Source: Prorocentrum cordatum (lineage: Eukaryota; Sar; Dinophyceae; Prorocentrales; Prorocentraceae). From it: a stretch of 64,000 nucleotides of DNA. The stretch lies in contig CAUYUJ010006491.1 of assembly GCA_963575745.1 (NCBI GenBank), forward strand, positions 434,942 through 498,941. The letters run 5' to 3'. The position numbers and the translations under genes were made by a program. The notes below the pieces were generated by a model. The model was not told the DNA's origin. It worked only from the letters and a program-made list of their open reading frames with translations, and did no database searches. Of this stretch, positions 55,180-64,000 are shown piece by piece (position 1 is the first letter of the stretch; every line of letters begins with the position of its first letter).

Positions 55180-55450
55180 GCAGTGCACTCCAAACGAAGT
55201 CTGGTAAATTGCATCCGGTCGCCGTTGTCGCGCGTCGACGTCGTCGTCGTCGTCATCGTCGCGCGTTTTGCGCTCTTGTGCCCGTGGCGGCGCGCGCGCG
55301 CGAGAACGACGACGTTGACGCTCGACGTCGATAGAGCGCAGTTTACCCGAGGTCGCACGCGCGGCACGATGAGCTCAATGCACCCCGCGCGAAGTTGGGT
55401 AAATCATGTTCCGTCGTCGTCGCGCGTCGGCGTCGTCGTCGTTATCGCGC
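55180..55450. repeat. Two copies of a ~190-bp unit with CGTCGTCGT tracts
   Basis: TGGTAAATTGCATCCGGTCG (about 55200) and GGGTAAATCATGTTCCGTCG (about 55390) head two similar stretches. Both contain CGCGCGTCGACGTCGTCGTC-like sequence. Confidence 0.6.
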
Positions 55451-55634
55451 GGCCTGCGCAATTGGGCCCGCTGGGGGTGTCGCCCCCCGCTTTTCCTGCG
55501 GTCCAGACAATCTCGACGCCCGGCGGCTTTCGTCGGGGCCATGAGGGGCCGCGGGCATGCTTCGCGCTGTTTCGTGACCCCGCGCAAGAGCGTCACGGCT
55601 GGGGGGCGTTGCCCCCCTGTCGCTCAATCGCCGG

Positions 55635-56652
55635 TTGAAGGGGTGGGGCCCCGCCCCACTCCTCCATGGCCCCCCCCGCCCACTCGTCGCCCCTTCGCCG
55701 CCCTGCTTCGCCCCCCCCCCCCCCGGGCGCCACTTTCCAAGCCCCGCTCTCGGGGCCCACCCCGTCCAGCCCCCGAGCTTGCAGCCCCCCGCGGGCGGGC
55801 CGGCCGACGGCGCGGCGACCTCGGCGGCGGCGCGCGGACGGATCTTCAAGTCGTCGGGGGGGGGTCCAGATGGCGGGCGTCGTCCTCTGGCTGCGCGTGG
55901 CGCCCCCTGCTGGCGCGCGCTCGTTGGTCGACCCCCGCGGGCCCAGCGGCGGCTGCGACGCGGTCGTCGCCGCCGCGCGCCCCGGCCGCGCGCCCGCCGC
56001 CATCGACGCCGAGCCGTTCTCCCCGACGGGCCCGTCCGAGCCGAGCGCTGCCCGGGAGCGCTTCGCGGCGGAGGGGCAGGTTGGCGAATTTTCTGCGACG
56101 TCTGTCAGCGGCGCACAGGCGAAATGTGGGGGCGGCGACGTCGATGCGACGGACAGCTCTGGCGCCGCCTTCTCTTGCACCTGCTCTGCATTCCAGGCGC
56201 CGGGCCCTGGGGAACATCGGTTGGCGCTCCATCTCCGACGTCGCGAGAGTCGATGCGTTCAACTGTGCGCCTTCGAAACGGGCGCTTCGAAGCTGCGATC
56301 GCTAGGGGGGGGGTCCCTGCCCGTGGTTGTGGCTAGATCGCGCGCGGCAGCTGCGTCTCCCAGCGCGCTGCCAATCGACTGCAGCTCCCACTTCCGCGCG
56401 TTCGCAGGCGGTGTCGGTAAGCATCTTCGGCTGGCTACTCCGGATGGCCAAATGGGCGCGGGGCCCCGCCGATTTTGGTGGCTCCGGTACGAAGAGGGCC
56501 GCGTCTGCTGGGTAGGTGCAGGCGGCCTGGGCCCCCCCTGGCGAGCGCGTTCCAGACCGCGCGCGACAGACGTTGGAGCTTCGTTTGTTAAGACACCGCG
56601 CGGGCGGTCAAGTGGCCGCGCCCCCAGCCAGCGTAGTCGGGCGACAGCGTGA
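55635..56652 (+). other. GC-rich open region, coding status unclear
   Basis: Three + frames and two - frames are open for long distances. In one + frame RIFCDVCQRRTGEMWGRRRR (about 56082-56140) hints at a small Cys-containing exon. In another, MAGVVLWLRVAPPAGARS. None is recognised, and frame choice cannot be made by eye. Confidence 0.3.
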
Positions 56653-57204
56653 CCTTCGCCGTCGACGAGCGCGGAGACATTGACCTCCGGGATTTCTGCG
56701 CGCGGGGCCAAGCCGCTTGGAGCGCGGTGCTGTAATTTGCGGGCTGGAACGCGCTTGGCTGGCCGGTGCAGTCGGAGTAGGTGGATCCTACCAGCTTCCG
56801 ACGCTGGAGGTGATCGCGTTGGCCGCTGCGCGGGCAAACTCCTGGGGCAAGATCATGCTCGCGCCGCTTTGCCAGGCTTGACCGCGCAAGGTCCAGCTCG
56901 TCATGGCTGCCAATAGCAGCGGTGGTCGCTTAGTTCGACGTCGACGACCCTCCGAGGGCTTCGGCGTCGGGGAGCACGACTTCGACCACGCGTTGGCCAA
57001 ATGCGTCGCCGACGCCGACCAGCAGCGCGTCAAGCCGCGCTGCGTCTCGGTCTTGCTGGACAAGGCCTCGCTGTAGAACTTGCCGCTCCAGGTCGCTTGC
57101 CTGGCGATCCCGCCGAACTTGGCGGCGCCGTTGCCTTCTCAGGTGGCTTTGGGTGTATCCGCGGGGCCTTCCAGGATCGGATCTAGCCCGGTACCGGTGT
57201 TTAA
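56653..57204. other. No gene recognised
   Basis: GC-rich sequence with short frames on both strands. Possibly 5' part of the following ORF. Confidence 0.3.
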
Positions 57205-57942
57205 GTGCAATCCGCCCGTGCCTGGCCCTGGGTTTTTTCGCCGTGCAGTTGGCGCCCATCCCCCCTCCAGTTGGATCGGCAGTTCGACGACGAGCTTCGC
57301 GAACGCCTCGGCCTCAAGCGGAAGGCCGGTGACCCTGTGGTAGCCGCGGCGAGTGTCGTGGAGAGGCAGAGGGCCTGGCTCGCGCGCGGCGCGGCAGGCG
57401 CCAGGCCCGGCGCGCGGCGGCCAGTGGAGCTCCACGGGGTCGCAGGCAGGCGCCGGCATCAGAATTTGGACAACCAGCTGATCGAGGGCGCTGATTTGAA
57501 GGGCCCGAAGGAATTCGGGGTCGACCTTGAGGACGCCCCGTCTTGGACGACGCGGCGCTGCTCGTCTGCGACACTCGACCTCGGCAGCGACGGCGTCTGC
57601 GCGACTGGCGCCATGACCGACTGCGGAGAGCTGCAGGTCAACGTCATGGGGCTCCGGGACCCACTGCTTTTTGCGAACCGCAGCATCGACCTCGCCCTCG
57701 TGAAATTGCAGTTGCGAGGCGCATGGATGTTGGCGATGACCTCGTTCAACTTGCCCCGCGGCCCAGACCGATGTGACCTTCGCCGCCTCCAGCTGCGAGG
57801 GGTTATGGCTTACTATTTCACCAAGCTTACGCCTGCCGCGTGCCTGGTGTTCCATGAGCTGGCTGCGCGCGTGATCCAGGACCTGGCTCGCGCTTGTCTC
57901 GGCTGCCTTCCCGGGGTCGTCTGGTCGGGCCAGGGTGCGTGA
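57205..57942 (+). CDS. Unrecognised protein, intronless ORF (start uncertain)
   Basis: Open frame of about 245 codons ending in TGA. The coding look is good in two parts: RQFDDELRERLGLKRKAGDP (about 57275-57330) and, toward the end, DCGELQVNVMGLRDPLLFAN, then RSIDLALVKLQLRGAWMLAM and GPDRCDLRRLQLRGVMAYYF and FHELAARVIQDLARA. I do not recognise the family. The N-terminus is not certain, because the first ~20 residues are Pro/Arg-rich and may be noise. An opposite-strand ORF overlaps the last 130 bp. Confidence 0.45.
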   Translation: MQSARAWPWVFSPCSWRPSPLQLDRQFDDELRERLGLKRKAGDPVVAAASVVERQRAWLARGAAGARPGARRPVELHGVAGRRRHQNLDNQLIEGADLKGPKEFGVDLEDAPSWTTRRCSSATLDLGSDGVCATGAMTDCGELQVNVMGLRDPLLFANRSIDLALVKLQLRGAWMLAMTSFNLPRGPDRCDLRRLQLRGVMAYYFTKLTPAACLVFHELAARVIQDLARACLGCLPGVVWSGQGA

Positions 57943-58358
57943 CTGCCGCTCTTGGATGTAGTGGCCAGATCTGTGGCAATGGTGACCTCTGTCTGTGAGT
58001 TCCGCATGTGAGATTGCGCGCGCGTTCCACCTCGTGCGCGTTCCTTCGGGAGCTTGTTCAGGCGCTTCCGCTGCCGTGAGCTGAGCTTCACTGTGTCCCT
58101 GAACCCTGTCGGTGCCACAATTGCTGGTGCTCCTGCTGGAGCCGGAGGTTCGCGCTCAGGCCCTGGCGCGGGCCCTGACGCGGGCTTCCGCGCGTAGACA
58201 GGCGGCGTTGGTGTCTCCGCTGTATCTCCCGCCATCGGCGAGTCTGACGTCTTAACTGGCCTGGGCCCCGAGGTTGACGCAGTGCCACCCCTCTCCGACT
58301 GACGTGGGCGAGGGGCCAGACTCGACGTGAGCGTGGTGGCGGTGCTGACCTTGGTCAA
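57813..58358 (-). CDS. Unrecognised Pro/Thr-rich ORF on - strand
   Basis: An open frame of about 181 codons, Pro/Ala/Thr-rich, then DTVKLSSRQRKRLNKLPKER and EVTIATDLATTSKSGSH. It contains EREPPAPAGAPAIVAPTG. A similar string (HEPPAPAAAPATAAPT) occurs in the next - strand frame at 58700-58960, so part of this region is duplicated. No domain is recognised. It could be a low-complexity linker of the - strand gene that starts near 59812. Confidence 0.35.
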   Translation of the reverse strand: MTKVSTATTLTSSLAPRPRQSERGGTASTSGPRPVKTSDSPMAGDTAETPTPPVYARKPASGPAPGPEREPPAPAGAPAIVAPTGFRDTVKLSSRQRKRLNKLPKERARGGTRAQSHMRNSQTEVTIATDLATTSKSGSHAPWPDQTTPGRQPRQARARSWITRAASSWNTRHAAGVSLVK

Positions 58359-58427
58359 TTGGACTGCCCAGTCTTGATTCTGATCCCCGGTGCGTCCAAT
58401 GACGATGCCATGTTGGCCGTCAGTGGG

Positions 58428-58486
58428 GTTCTGAACCTGGTTGGCGACCGTTGCCTCGGTGCTTCGAGGAGGAGGAGGAGGAGGCG

Positions 58487-58521
<35 letters not shown>

Positions 58522-58564
58522 GGAGTTCTGAACCTGGTTGGCGACCGTTGCCTCGCTGCTTCCC
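58428..58564. repeat. GAG tract flanked by ~40-bp direct repeats
   Basis: GTTCTGAACCTGGTTGGCGA... occupies 58428-58467 and again 58525-58564 with one mismatch. Between the two copies is only (GAG)n with GCG/GAA interruptions. The arrangement is a 97-bp tandem duplication that includes the microsatellite. Confidence 0.85.
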
Positions 58565-59045
58565 AGGATGCGCGGAGGAACAGGGCGCCGGAGCTGGGCC
58601 TGCGGGGTCGGCCAGCGCTTCGGTCCTGGTGGACCTATAGCGAGCTGCCGCGCCGCGGGAGTCTCCGTGGCCCCACCTCGGTTCGCGCTGGGCTTCACCC
58701 TGGCGGTGGTGCTAGTAGGGTTTGGCGGCAGCCGCCACGTTTAGTCCAGGGTCCGTCGGTGGCGACAACCCCGTCCGAGATCACGCGACGGTCGATGGCC
58801 GCGGAGTTCCAGGGGCCTTCGGTCGGTGCCGCAGTCGCTGGCGCTGCTGCTGGCGCCGGAGGTTCGTGCTGAGGCCCTGGCACGTGTTTCACAACCCGGG
58901 ATTTTGATAAGTCAGAGCGTGCATTACCTACCCCGCTTTCGCTTCCAGGCAAAACCAAGCCATACCACGCGCCTCCTCGTCAAGTGGCCTGACCAGCACA
59001 GGCTGCAACTTGGCATCGTTTGGTATCTCTTGGAAGCGAGGGTGG

Positions 59046-59812
59046 TCAAAAGCGAGGTAGTTTTGTATTCCCCCTAATAAGAAAGCCTTCAGGTCTGTGT
59101 GCAGGATGCTCTGCGTGGAGGGAGGCGACCCCTCTTTCGGGCTGGTGCCATTGCCGGGCCGGTCTCGCCTGGATAGAGGCCGCGCTGGTCACCGTGTTTC
59201 CAAGGCCCATCACAACGTCCGCGATTTTCTGGCGCTCCGCTTCGAGGCCGCGGAACCGGGGCGTCGGTTGGGTCGGCGACCTCCTGGGCGGTTGGTTGGG
59301 GTCGCCATGCCCACGAGGCTCGGCCTGCTCCTCCCATTCTTCGTTCACGTATTCGATCGGGTCTTCTTCGTAACCTGATGGCCTGTGACTGTCGGCACGT
59401 AGTGGGATGGTGCTGGTGTGTGGGGTCCAGTGGTCGGCCCTCTGAAGCGGAGGCGCGATCGGGACGCGCAGTTTTAGACATCACTGCTGATGAGGATGTC
59501 GGTGCCGTTGCTCTGGTGGGCGTCGGCGGATGCCGTGGCCCCTGCTTTGTGACGGCTGGTGCGGTGCCCGTCTTGTGCTTATTCCAGTGGTATTTCATGA
59601 TGTCGCTGATCTTTTCCTCGCACGCTTTGACCAGCTCGCCCCTGAGCTTGCCCTGGTCGGAGCGGCGTTGCTGGTAAATGGTACCGGGATCGTCTTGATG
59701 CTTGTTAGCAAGTTCGTTGGAAGCAGGGACTGTTCGGATACCGCCTCCGCTGCTCTGGACTTCGGCGCGGCAGGTTTCCTTCCGGCTGAGGTTGGTGTCC
59801 TGCCGATCCGTT
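59046..59812 (-). CDS. Unrecognised protein on - strand, one frameshift
   Basis: From about 59812 down to about 59390: TLTDRQDTNLSRKETCRAEV, ASNELANKHQDDPGTIYQQR, GKLRGELVKACEEKISDIMK and YHWNKHKTGTAPAVTKQ. This is a charged, helix-forming segment followed by a Pro/Thr-rich stretch. After a frame change near 59350-59375 it continues with EDPIEYVNEEWEEQAEPRGH and GLEAERQKIADVVMGLGNTV. It reads as one protein, and no family is recognised. No ATG is seen near the start, so it may have an upstream exon or be a fragment. Confidence 0.45.
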
Positions 59813-60450
59813 AAGGTTGCTTTTCAGCGGCCTTTGCCTGGTGGCTTGGGCTGCGGCGGTATATGAAGCGTACAGCGAGGATCTCCAAAACCATTGCGGC
59901 GCGCGCGAAAGTATGACATGGGATGTGACGCCAATATGTCACGACCCCTGTCGTGTCTGGTCTTGCGAAGCGGGGGAGGATGTGGGGCGCTTGGCGTCTT
60001 GGCCCGCTCTGAGTAAAAATCTCGAGCCGAGACTGGAGAGAGAGAGATAGGGAGAGAGAGTGAGAGAGATAAAGAGAGAGAGAGAGAGACAGACAAGAAA
60101 AGAGAAGGGGAGAAGGAGAGAAGGAAAGAGAGAGAGAGAGAGAGAGGGAAGGAGAGAAGAAAAGAGAGAGAGAGATACATATATATATATATATATACAC
60201 AGAGAGGGAGAAATAAACAACATCACACACCTTGTCGGATAACCCAACCCGTTGTAATCGCTTGGCCGATATTTGCAGGAACGCTCCATGCTCATGAACA
60301 CACTGAGGGATCTGCAGTGCCCTTGAACGCTTCGCCGAGAAACGGAAAACTACATTTACAGCCGCCCATTTACGCACGCACGCACTCTTCATATTCAAAT
60401 CGGACATAGGAACGCGACGACGAATGCGCCGCGCAGCAGGGCGGGGGCCA
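59813..60450. repeat. GA and TA microsatellites, otherwise nothing seen
   Basis: GAGAGA tract with AAGAGA and GGGAGA variants at about 60030-60175, followed by a short TATATA tract (60177-60196). Confidence 0.85.
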
Positions 60451-60454
60451 GCCA

Positions 60455-60870
60455 CCATGCGGACGCAGCACTTGAGGCCTTCGGTGGAGCTCCCTTTGGA
60501 GGCACGAAGCGTGTGAGGGGTGCGCCGAAATGGGGCGACTCACCATTGAGACGCAGCCACTGAGGCCTTCAGTGGCTACCAAAATGTGTGAGGGGTGTGC
60601 CGAAATATGGCGAGTCATTTTGCGGACGCAGTCACTGGGCCCTTCGCCGGAGTTCCTGGGCCCACAATGCCGAAATGGGGCGAGTCACCATGCGGACGCA
60701 GCTAGACAGTCCTTCGGCGGGGCTCCCTATGGGGCCGCGAAGCGTGTGAGGAGTGCGCCGGCATGGGGCGAGTCACCATGCGGACGCAGCCACTGGGGCC
60801 TTCGGCGGAGCTCCCTATGGAGCCACAGACGTGTGGATAGAGATGTCTTCGGCGGAGCTCCCTATGGGGC
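60455..60870 (+). repeat. ~90-bp satellite, array 4
   Basis: About five copies with CCTTCGGTGGAGCTCCC, GGGCCGCGAAGCGTGTGAGG, GCGCCGAAATGGGGCGAGTC and ACCATGCGGACGCAG. Same family and orientation as the arrays at 30.9 and 34.6 kb. The last copy is truncated and runs directly into the GAT array. Confidence 0.9.
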
Positions 60871-60884
60871 CACGAACGTGTGGA

Positions 60885-60894
60885 TAGAGATGAC

Positions 60895-60979
<85 letters not shown>

Positions 60980-61741
60980 CTGATGCTGATGATGATGATG
61001 ATGATGATGTTGGTGGTGGTGGTGGTGGTGATTGTGGTGGTGGTGATGACGACGATGATGACGAAGAAGATGCTGATGATGACGATGGTGACGACGATGA
61101 TGATGCTGACGACGATGATGATGTTGATGATGATGCTGATGATGATAATGCTTCTGATGATGATGGATGTTGCTGATGATGGTGATGATGATGACGATGC
61201 TGATGATGATACTGATGATGATGATCCTGATGATGTTGATGGTATTGATGACGATGACGATGATACTGATGGCGATGCTGATGATAACGATGGTGATGAT
61301 GCTGCTGCTGATGATGATCATCATCATCATGACGATGAGTACGATGATGATTATTAGATGATGTTTCTGATACTGATGATGTTGATAATGTCTATGATGA
61401 TCATGATGTTGTTGATGCTGATGCTTATGATGATGCTGGTGATGCTGATGATGATGATGATGATTTCCGAAATGCTGATGCTGATGATGCTGATGATGAT
61501 GACGATGATGGTACTGTAGACGATAATGATGCCGACGCTGGTGGTGATGGTGATGATGATGACGACGATGACGAGGACGCTGATGATTTTGGTGGTTGCA
61601 CGATGATAGTGAGGCTGGTGATGATGATAATTGTGGCGGAGGTGATGATGACGACGAGGGTGATGATGCTGATGATGATAACTGTGATGCTGATGACGTT
61701 GATTAATATGGTGATGATAATGATGGTGCTGATTATGATGC

Positions 61742-61798
<57 letters not shown>

Positions 61799-61810
61799 CG
61801 ATGATGGTTG
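60885..61810 (+). repeat. GAT triplet array (~920 bp)
   Basis: Pure (GAT)n at 60890-60975 and 61745-61798, with degenerate GAT/GCT/GAC/GTT units between. G-rich strand on +. The Met/Asp-rich frames are artefacts. Confidence 0.95.
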
Positions 61811-62014
61811 CGTTGATGGGATGGGAGAATATTTGGATGAGAAAGTCACGGGAGGAGTGAGGAGGAAGGGAAGAGCAGGAGGGGAGTGTCACGCGGGGCG
61901 CTGCGAATTCAAAACGAGGGCCAAAACACAAGAGGGTTTAGACCAAAGAGAGAGGAAAGTCAGTCTTCTTCTGTGCGGTGGAATGGGTATTGTGGATGAT
62001 TGGGTAGACCCTTT

Positions 62015-62275
62015 ATGGCTGCTCCGAAGGTGGTCCTGCCAGTCCTGACGATCCTTCGGCTTCGGCTCTCGGCGAAGCGCAGGGGCCCCTGCCGCGGGAA
62101 CTGCGGGCACATGGTCACCTGGCACGCCACCCACTGCTGCACCGAGTGCGCCAGGAACCCGGGGCACCACGACGACACTTGCGACCGCAGGCAGGTCAGT
62201 CACCCGCTGCTCCGGCGGTGCAAAGAGTGCATACGAGCCGCCAGGCCGTGCGCCTTCCTCAAACAGTATTTCCAG
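62015..62275 (+). CDS. Cys/His-rich exon, family unknown
   Basis: The frame reads KRRGPCRGNCGHMVTWHATH, then CCTECARNPGHHDDTCDRRQ, then a second part RRCKECIRAARPCAFLKQYF. Cys and His spacing (C-x3-C-x-H ... W-H-A-x-H-C-C-x2-C ... H-H-x3-C) suggests a small zinc-binding unit. The sequence is non-repetitive and looks coding. It ends in a Phe-Gln followed at once by a (GAG)n tract, so either a splice donor lies at the start of the tract or the protein carries a Glu-rich tail. The 5' edge is not determined. Confidence 0.45.
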
Positions 62276-62610
62276 GAGGAGGAAGAGAAGGAGGAGCAGG
62301 AGGAGGAGGAGGAGGAGGAGGAGGAGGGAGGAGGAGGAGCAGGAGGAGGAGGGAGGAGGGAGGAGGAGGAGGGGAGGAGCAGGAGGAGGACGGAGGAGGG
62401 AGGAGGAGAGAGGCGGAGGAGGAGAGGGAGGAGTGAGGAGAGGAGGATGTGAAAGAGGAGAGGAGGAGGGGATGGGGCGGATTGAGCACGAGAGGAGAGA
62501 TGGTATAAGGGAAGGGAGCAGGTGGAAGTTAAGGAAGGGAGGAGATGGGGGAGGGGGGGGAGGGGGGGAGGAGAGGGGAGGGAGGGAGAAGCGGCAGGGG
62601 GAGAGGGATA
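62276..62610 (+). repeat. GAG/GGGAGG tract
   Basis: (GAG)n and GGAGGGAGGA, purine-rich on +. G-rich runs lie at about 62548-62570. Confidence 0.95.
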
Positions 62611-64000
62611 TATAGGGCAAGCCAGGAGCGCTCGCGCCACATTAGACGTCATAGCCCTCCCTCCCATCCCTTCTGACTGCGCTTGTTCTGCTTGTTCTCT
62701 CCGAGTTGGGCGTCGGGTCGGACTGTCTTGACCCGTCGCTGACTGTGCAGAGAGCAGAGGGGCCAGGCAGGACCGGAAAACGCGGAGCGAGGACGACGGC
62801 GACGTCCTATTGGCGAGTCTCGTGGGGAGACAGTGCGCATCGGTGGAGCGACTTTTGGAGAAACGGTGCGCGCAGTCGTGCTGCGCCGTGCTCGAAGCAG
62901 GCAGGCTGATGCCCGGGCCTCGAAGCGCCTTCGGCGCAGAGCAAGGGGGGAGTGGTAGAGAGGGGTGGCGGGGATGAGAGGATTGCACGCTACTGCGGGA
63001 GAGTGAGAGAGAGAGAGAGAGAGCCCGACGGTACAGCCAAAACCTTCAGGGGGGTCCATCGGAGATGACCTGTTTGCCACCACGGTGCGGCTCGGAACGG
63101 GGATGGGGGAGGGGATAGAAGACGGAGGCAAGAGGAGGGGAGGAGCGTGGAGGAGAAAGGAAAGGGGGAAGAAAACGGATGAGAGAGGAATGGAGGAGGA
63201 GGAGGAGGAGGAGGAGGAGGAGGAAAGGAAGGGGGAGGAGGGTGGAGGCAGGGAAGAGGGAGAGGGAGTGGGAGTGGGAGTGGGGATGCCCTTAACTGGC
63301 AAGGTGCATGCTTTATTTGCCAGCCAGCCAACCCTCCAACGATTTCGACATGGCCAGCGCCACCAGGCGCTCGCAGGCTCGCCCTTGCAGTTCTCCTGCG
63401 GCTCGCTTTGGGGAGCCTTTTGGGGCGCTCCCTGGTCGCATCTCGGGCCCTCTGCGGTCCTCTGTACGCCTCGTGGCGGCGGCGTGGTGCCCTCTCTGCA
63501 GGCCTTTGGGGCCATTCGAATTACCCCCTCCGTCGCAGCTCGAAGAGCTACCTCCTGTGGCCCCTCTTGGAACGCTATTGGGGCGCCTCGGGGTCGGGGT
63601 CTTCGGGGCGCAAGATATCCTTTGGAGCTATCCTGGAAACATCCTGAGGCTTCAGCAGCCCAGCGGAAGAGAAACGACTCCGCCCAGGGCACGATGCAGC
63701 CGCCTCTTCTGACCGCCTCTCTGGACTCCCCCTTCGAGCACCCCGTCGTGACCCGTCCTGGGGTATTTATCTTGCGCCATCTTGGAGCCCATCTTGGGCA
63801 ATCTTGGAGCCATCTTGGAAGCACCTGGGCCCAGCGCGGACCCTCTGACGCGTCGCGGACTGGGGGCAGTCCAGACCTCGGGGAGTGGGCAGAGGGAGGC
63901 AGAGCGCCCTCCCCGCAGGGGAATGAGGGGGGTTTGGGACAGCTGATCCCCTCCCTCCTTCCTCCCTCCTCCCTCCTCCCTCCTCCCTGCTCCCTCCTCC
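62611..64000. other. No gene seen; scattered short repeats
   Basis: GAGAGA at 63000-63022, GAG at 63190-63225, and GGGAGTGGGAGT at about 63258-63285. From about 63400 to 63830 there are words of the CTTGGAGCC/TTTGGGGCG type (CATCTTGGAGCCCATCTTGG near 63779) like those at 45.9 kb. A CCTCCCT tract starts at 63952 and is cut by the window end. Confidence 0.5.

Overview
This looks like nuclear DNA of a dinoflagellate, most likely a core species of the Prorocentrum kind. The evidence is: GC-rich coding sequence; a protein-coding gene whose introns start with GA or GC instead of GT; motifs resembling relics of the dinoflagellate spliced leader; degenerate LINE retrotransposons with APE-type endonuclease, reverse transcriptase and RNase H domains; and very large amounts of triplet microsatellite and tandem-repeat DNA. 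The species is inferred from general features, not from a database match. The window contains one 100-N assembly gap (24877-24976).

Layout. 1-7.2 kb: tandem repeats only (251-bp array, AT-rich 249-bp array, a duplicated ~2.55-kb composite unit). 7.2-9.7 kb: microsatellites and a probable retroposed Ala-rich ORF with three 15-bp spliced-leader-like repeats in front of it. About 10.5-16.8 kb: a decayed LINE (LINE A, + strand). 17-21.5 kb: microsatellites and a higher-order repeat with conserved hairpins. 22.97-46.7 kb: dispersed exons of a VPS13/chorein-type lipid-transfer gene on the + strand, in the same order as the VPS13 N-terminal region. Its introns hold a LINE 3' fragment (LINE C, 25.3-25.9 kb), several satellite families, and a nearly complete decayed LINE (LINE B, 37.8-43.8 kb). 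46.9-50.1 kb: microsatellites and a composite satellite that is inverted relative to a copy at 31.9-32.5 kb. 50.1-59.8 kb: unrecognised protein-coding regions, mostly frameshifted: three on the + strand and at least one on the - strand. 60.4-64 kb: a further array of the ~90-bp satellite, a long GAT tract, and one Cys/His-rich exon followed at once by a GAG tract.

Only the VPS13-like exons read as a conserved cellular gene. The encoded protein would be a bridge-like lipid-transfer protein at membrane contact sites. The LINEs and most other ORFs carry frameshifts or stops. These may be true decay or assembly indels, and the sequence alone cannot separate the two. Many long open frames here are artefacts of triplet repeats and are not listed as genes.
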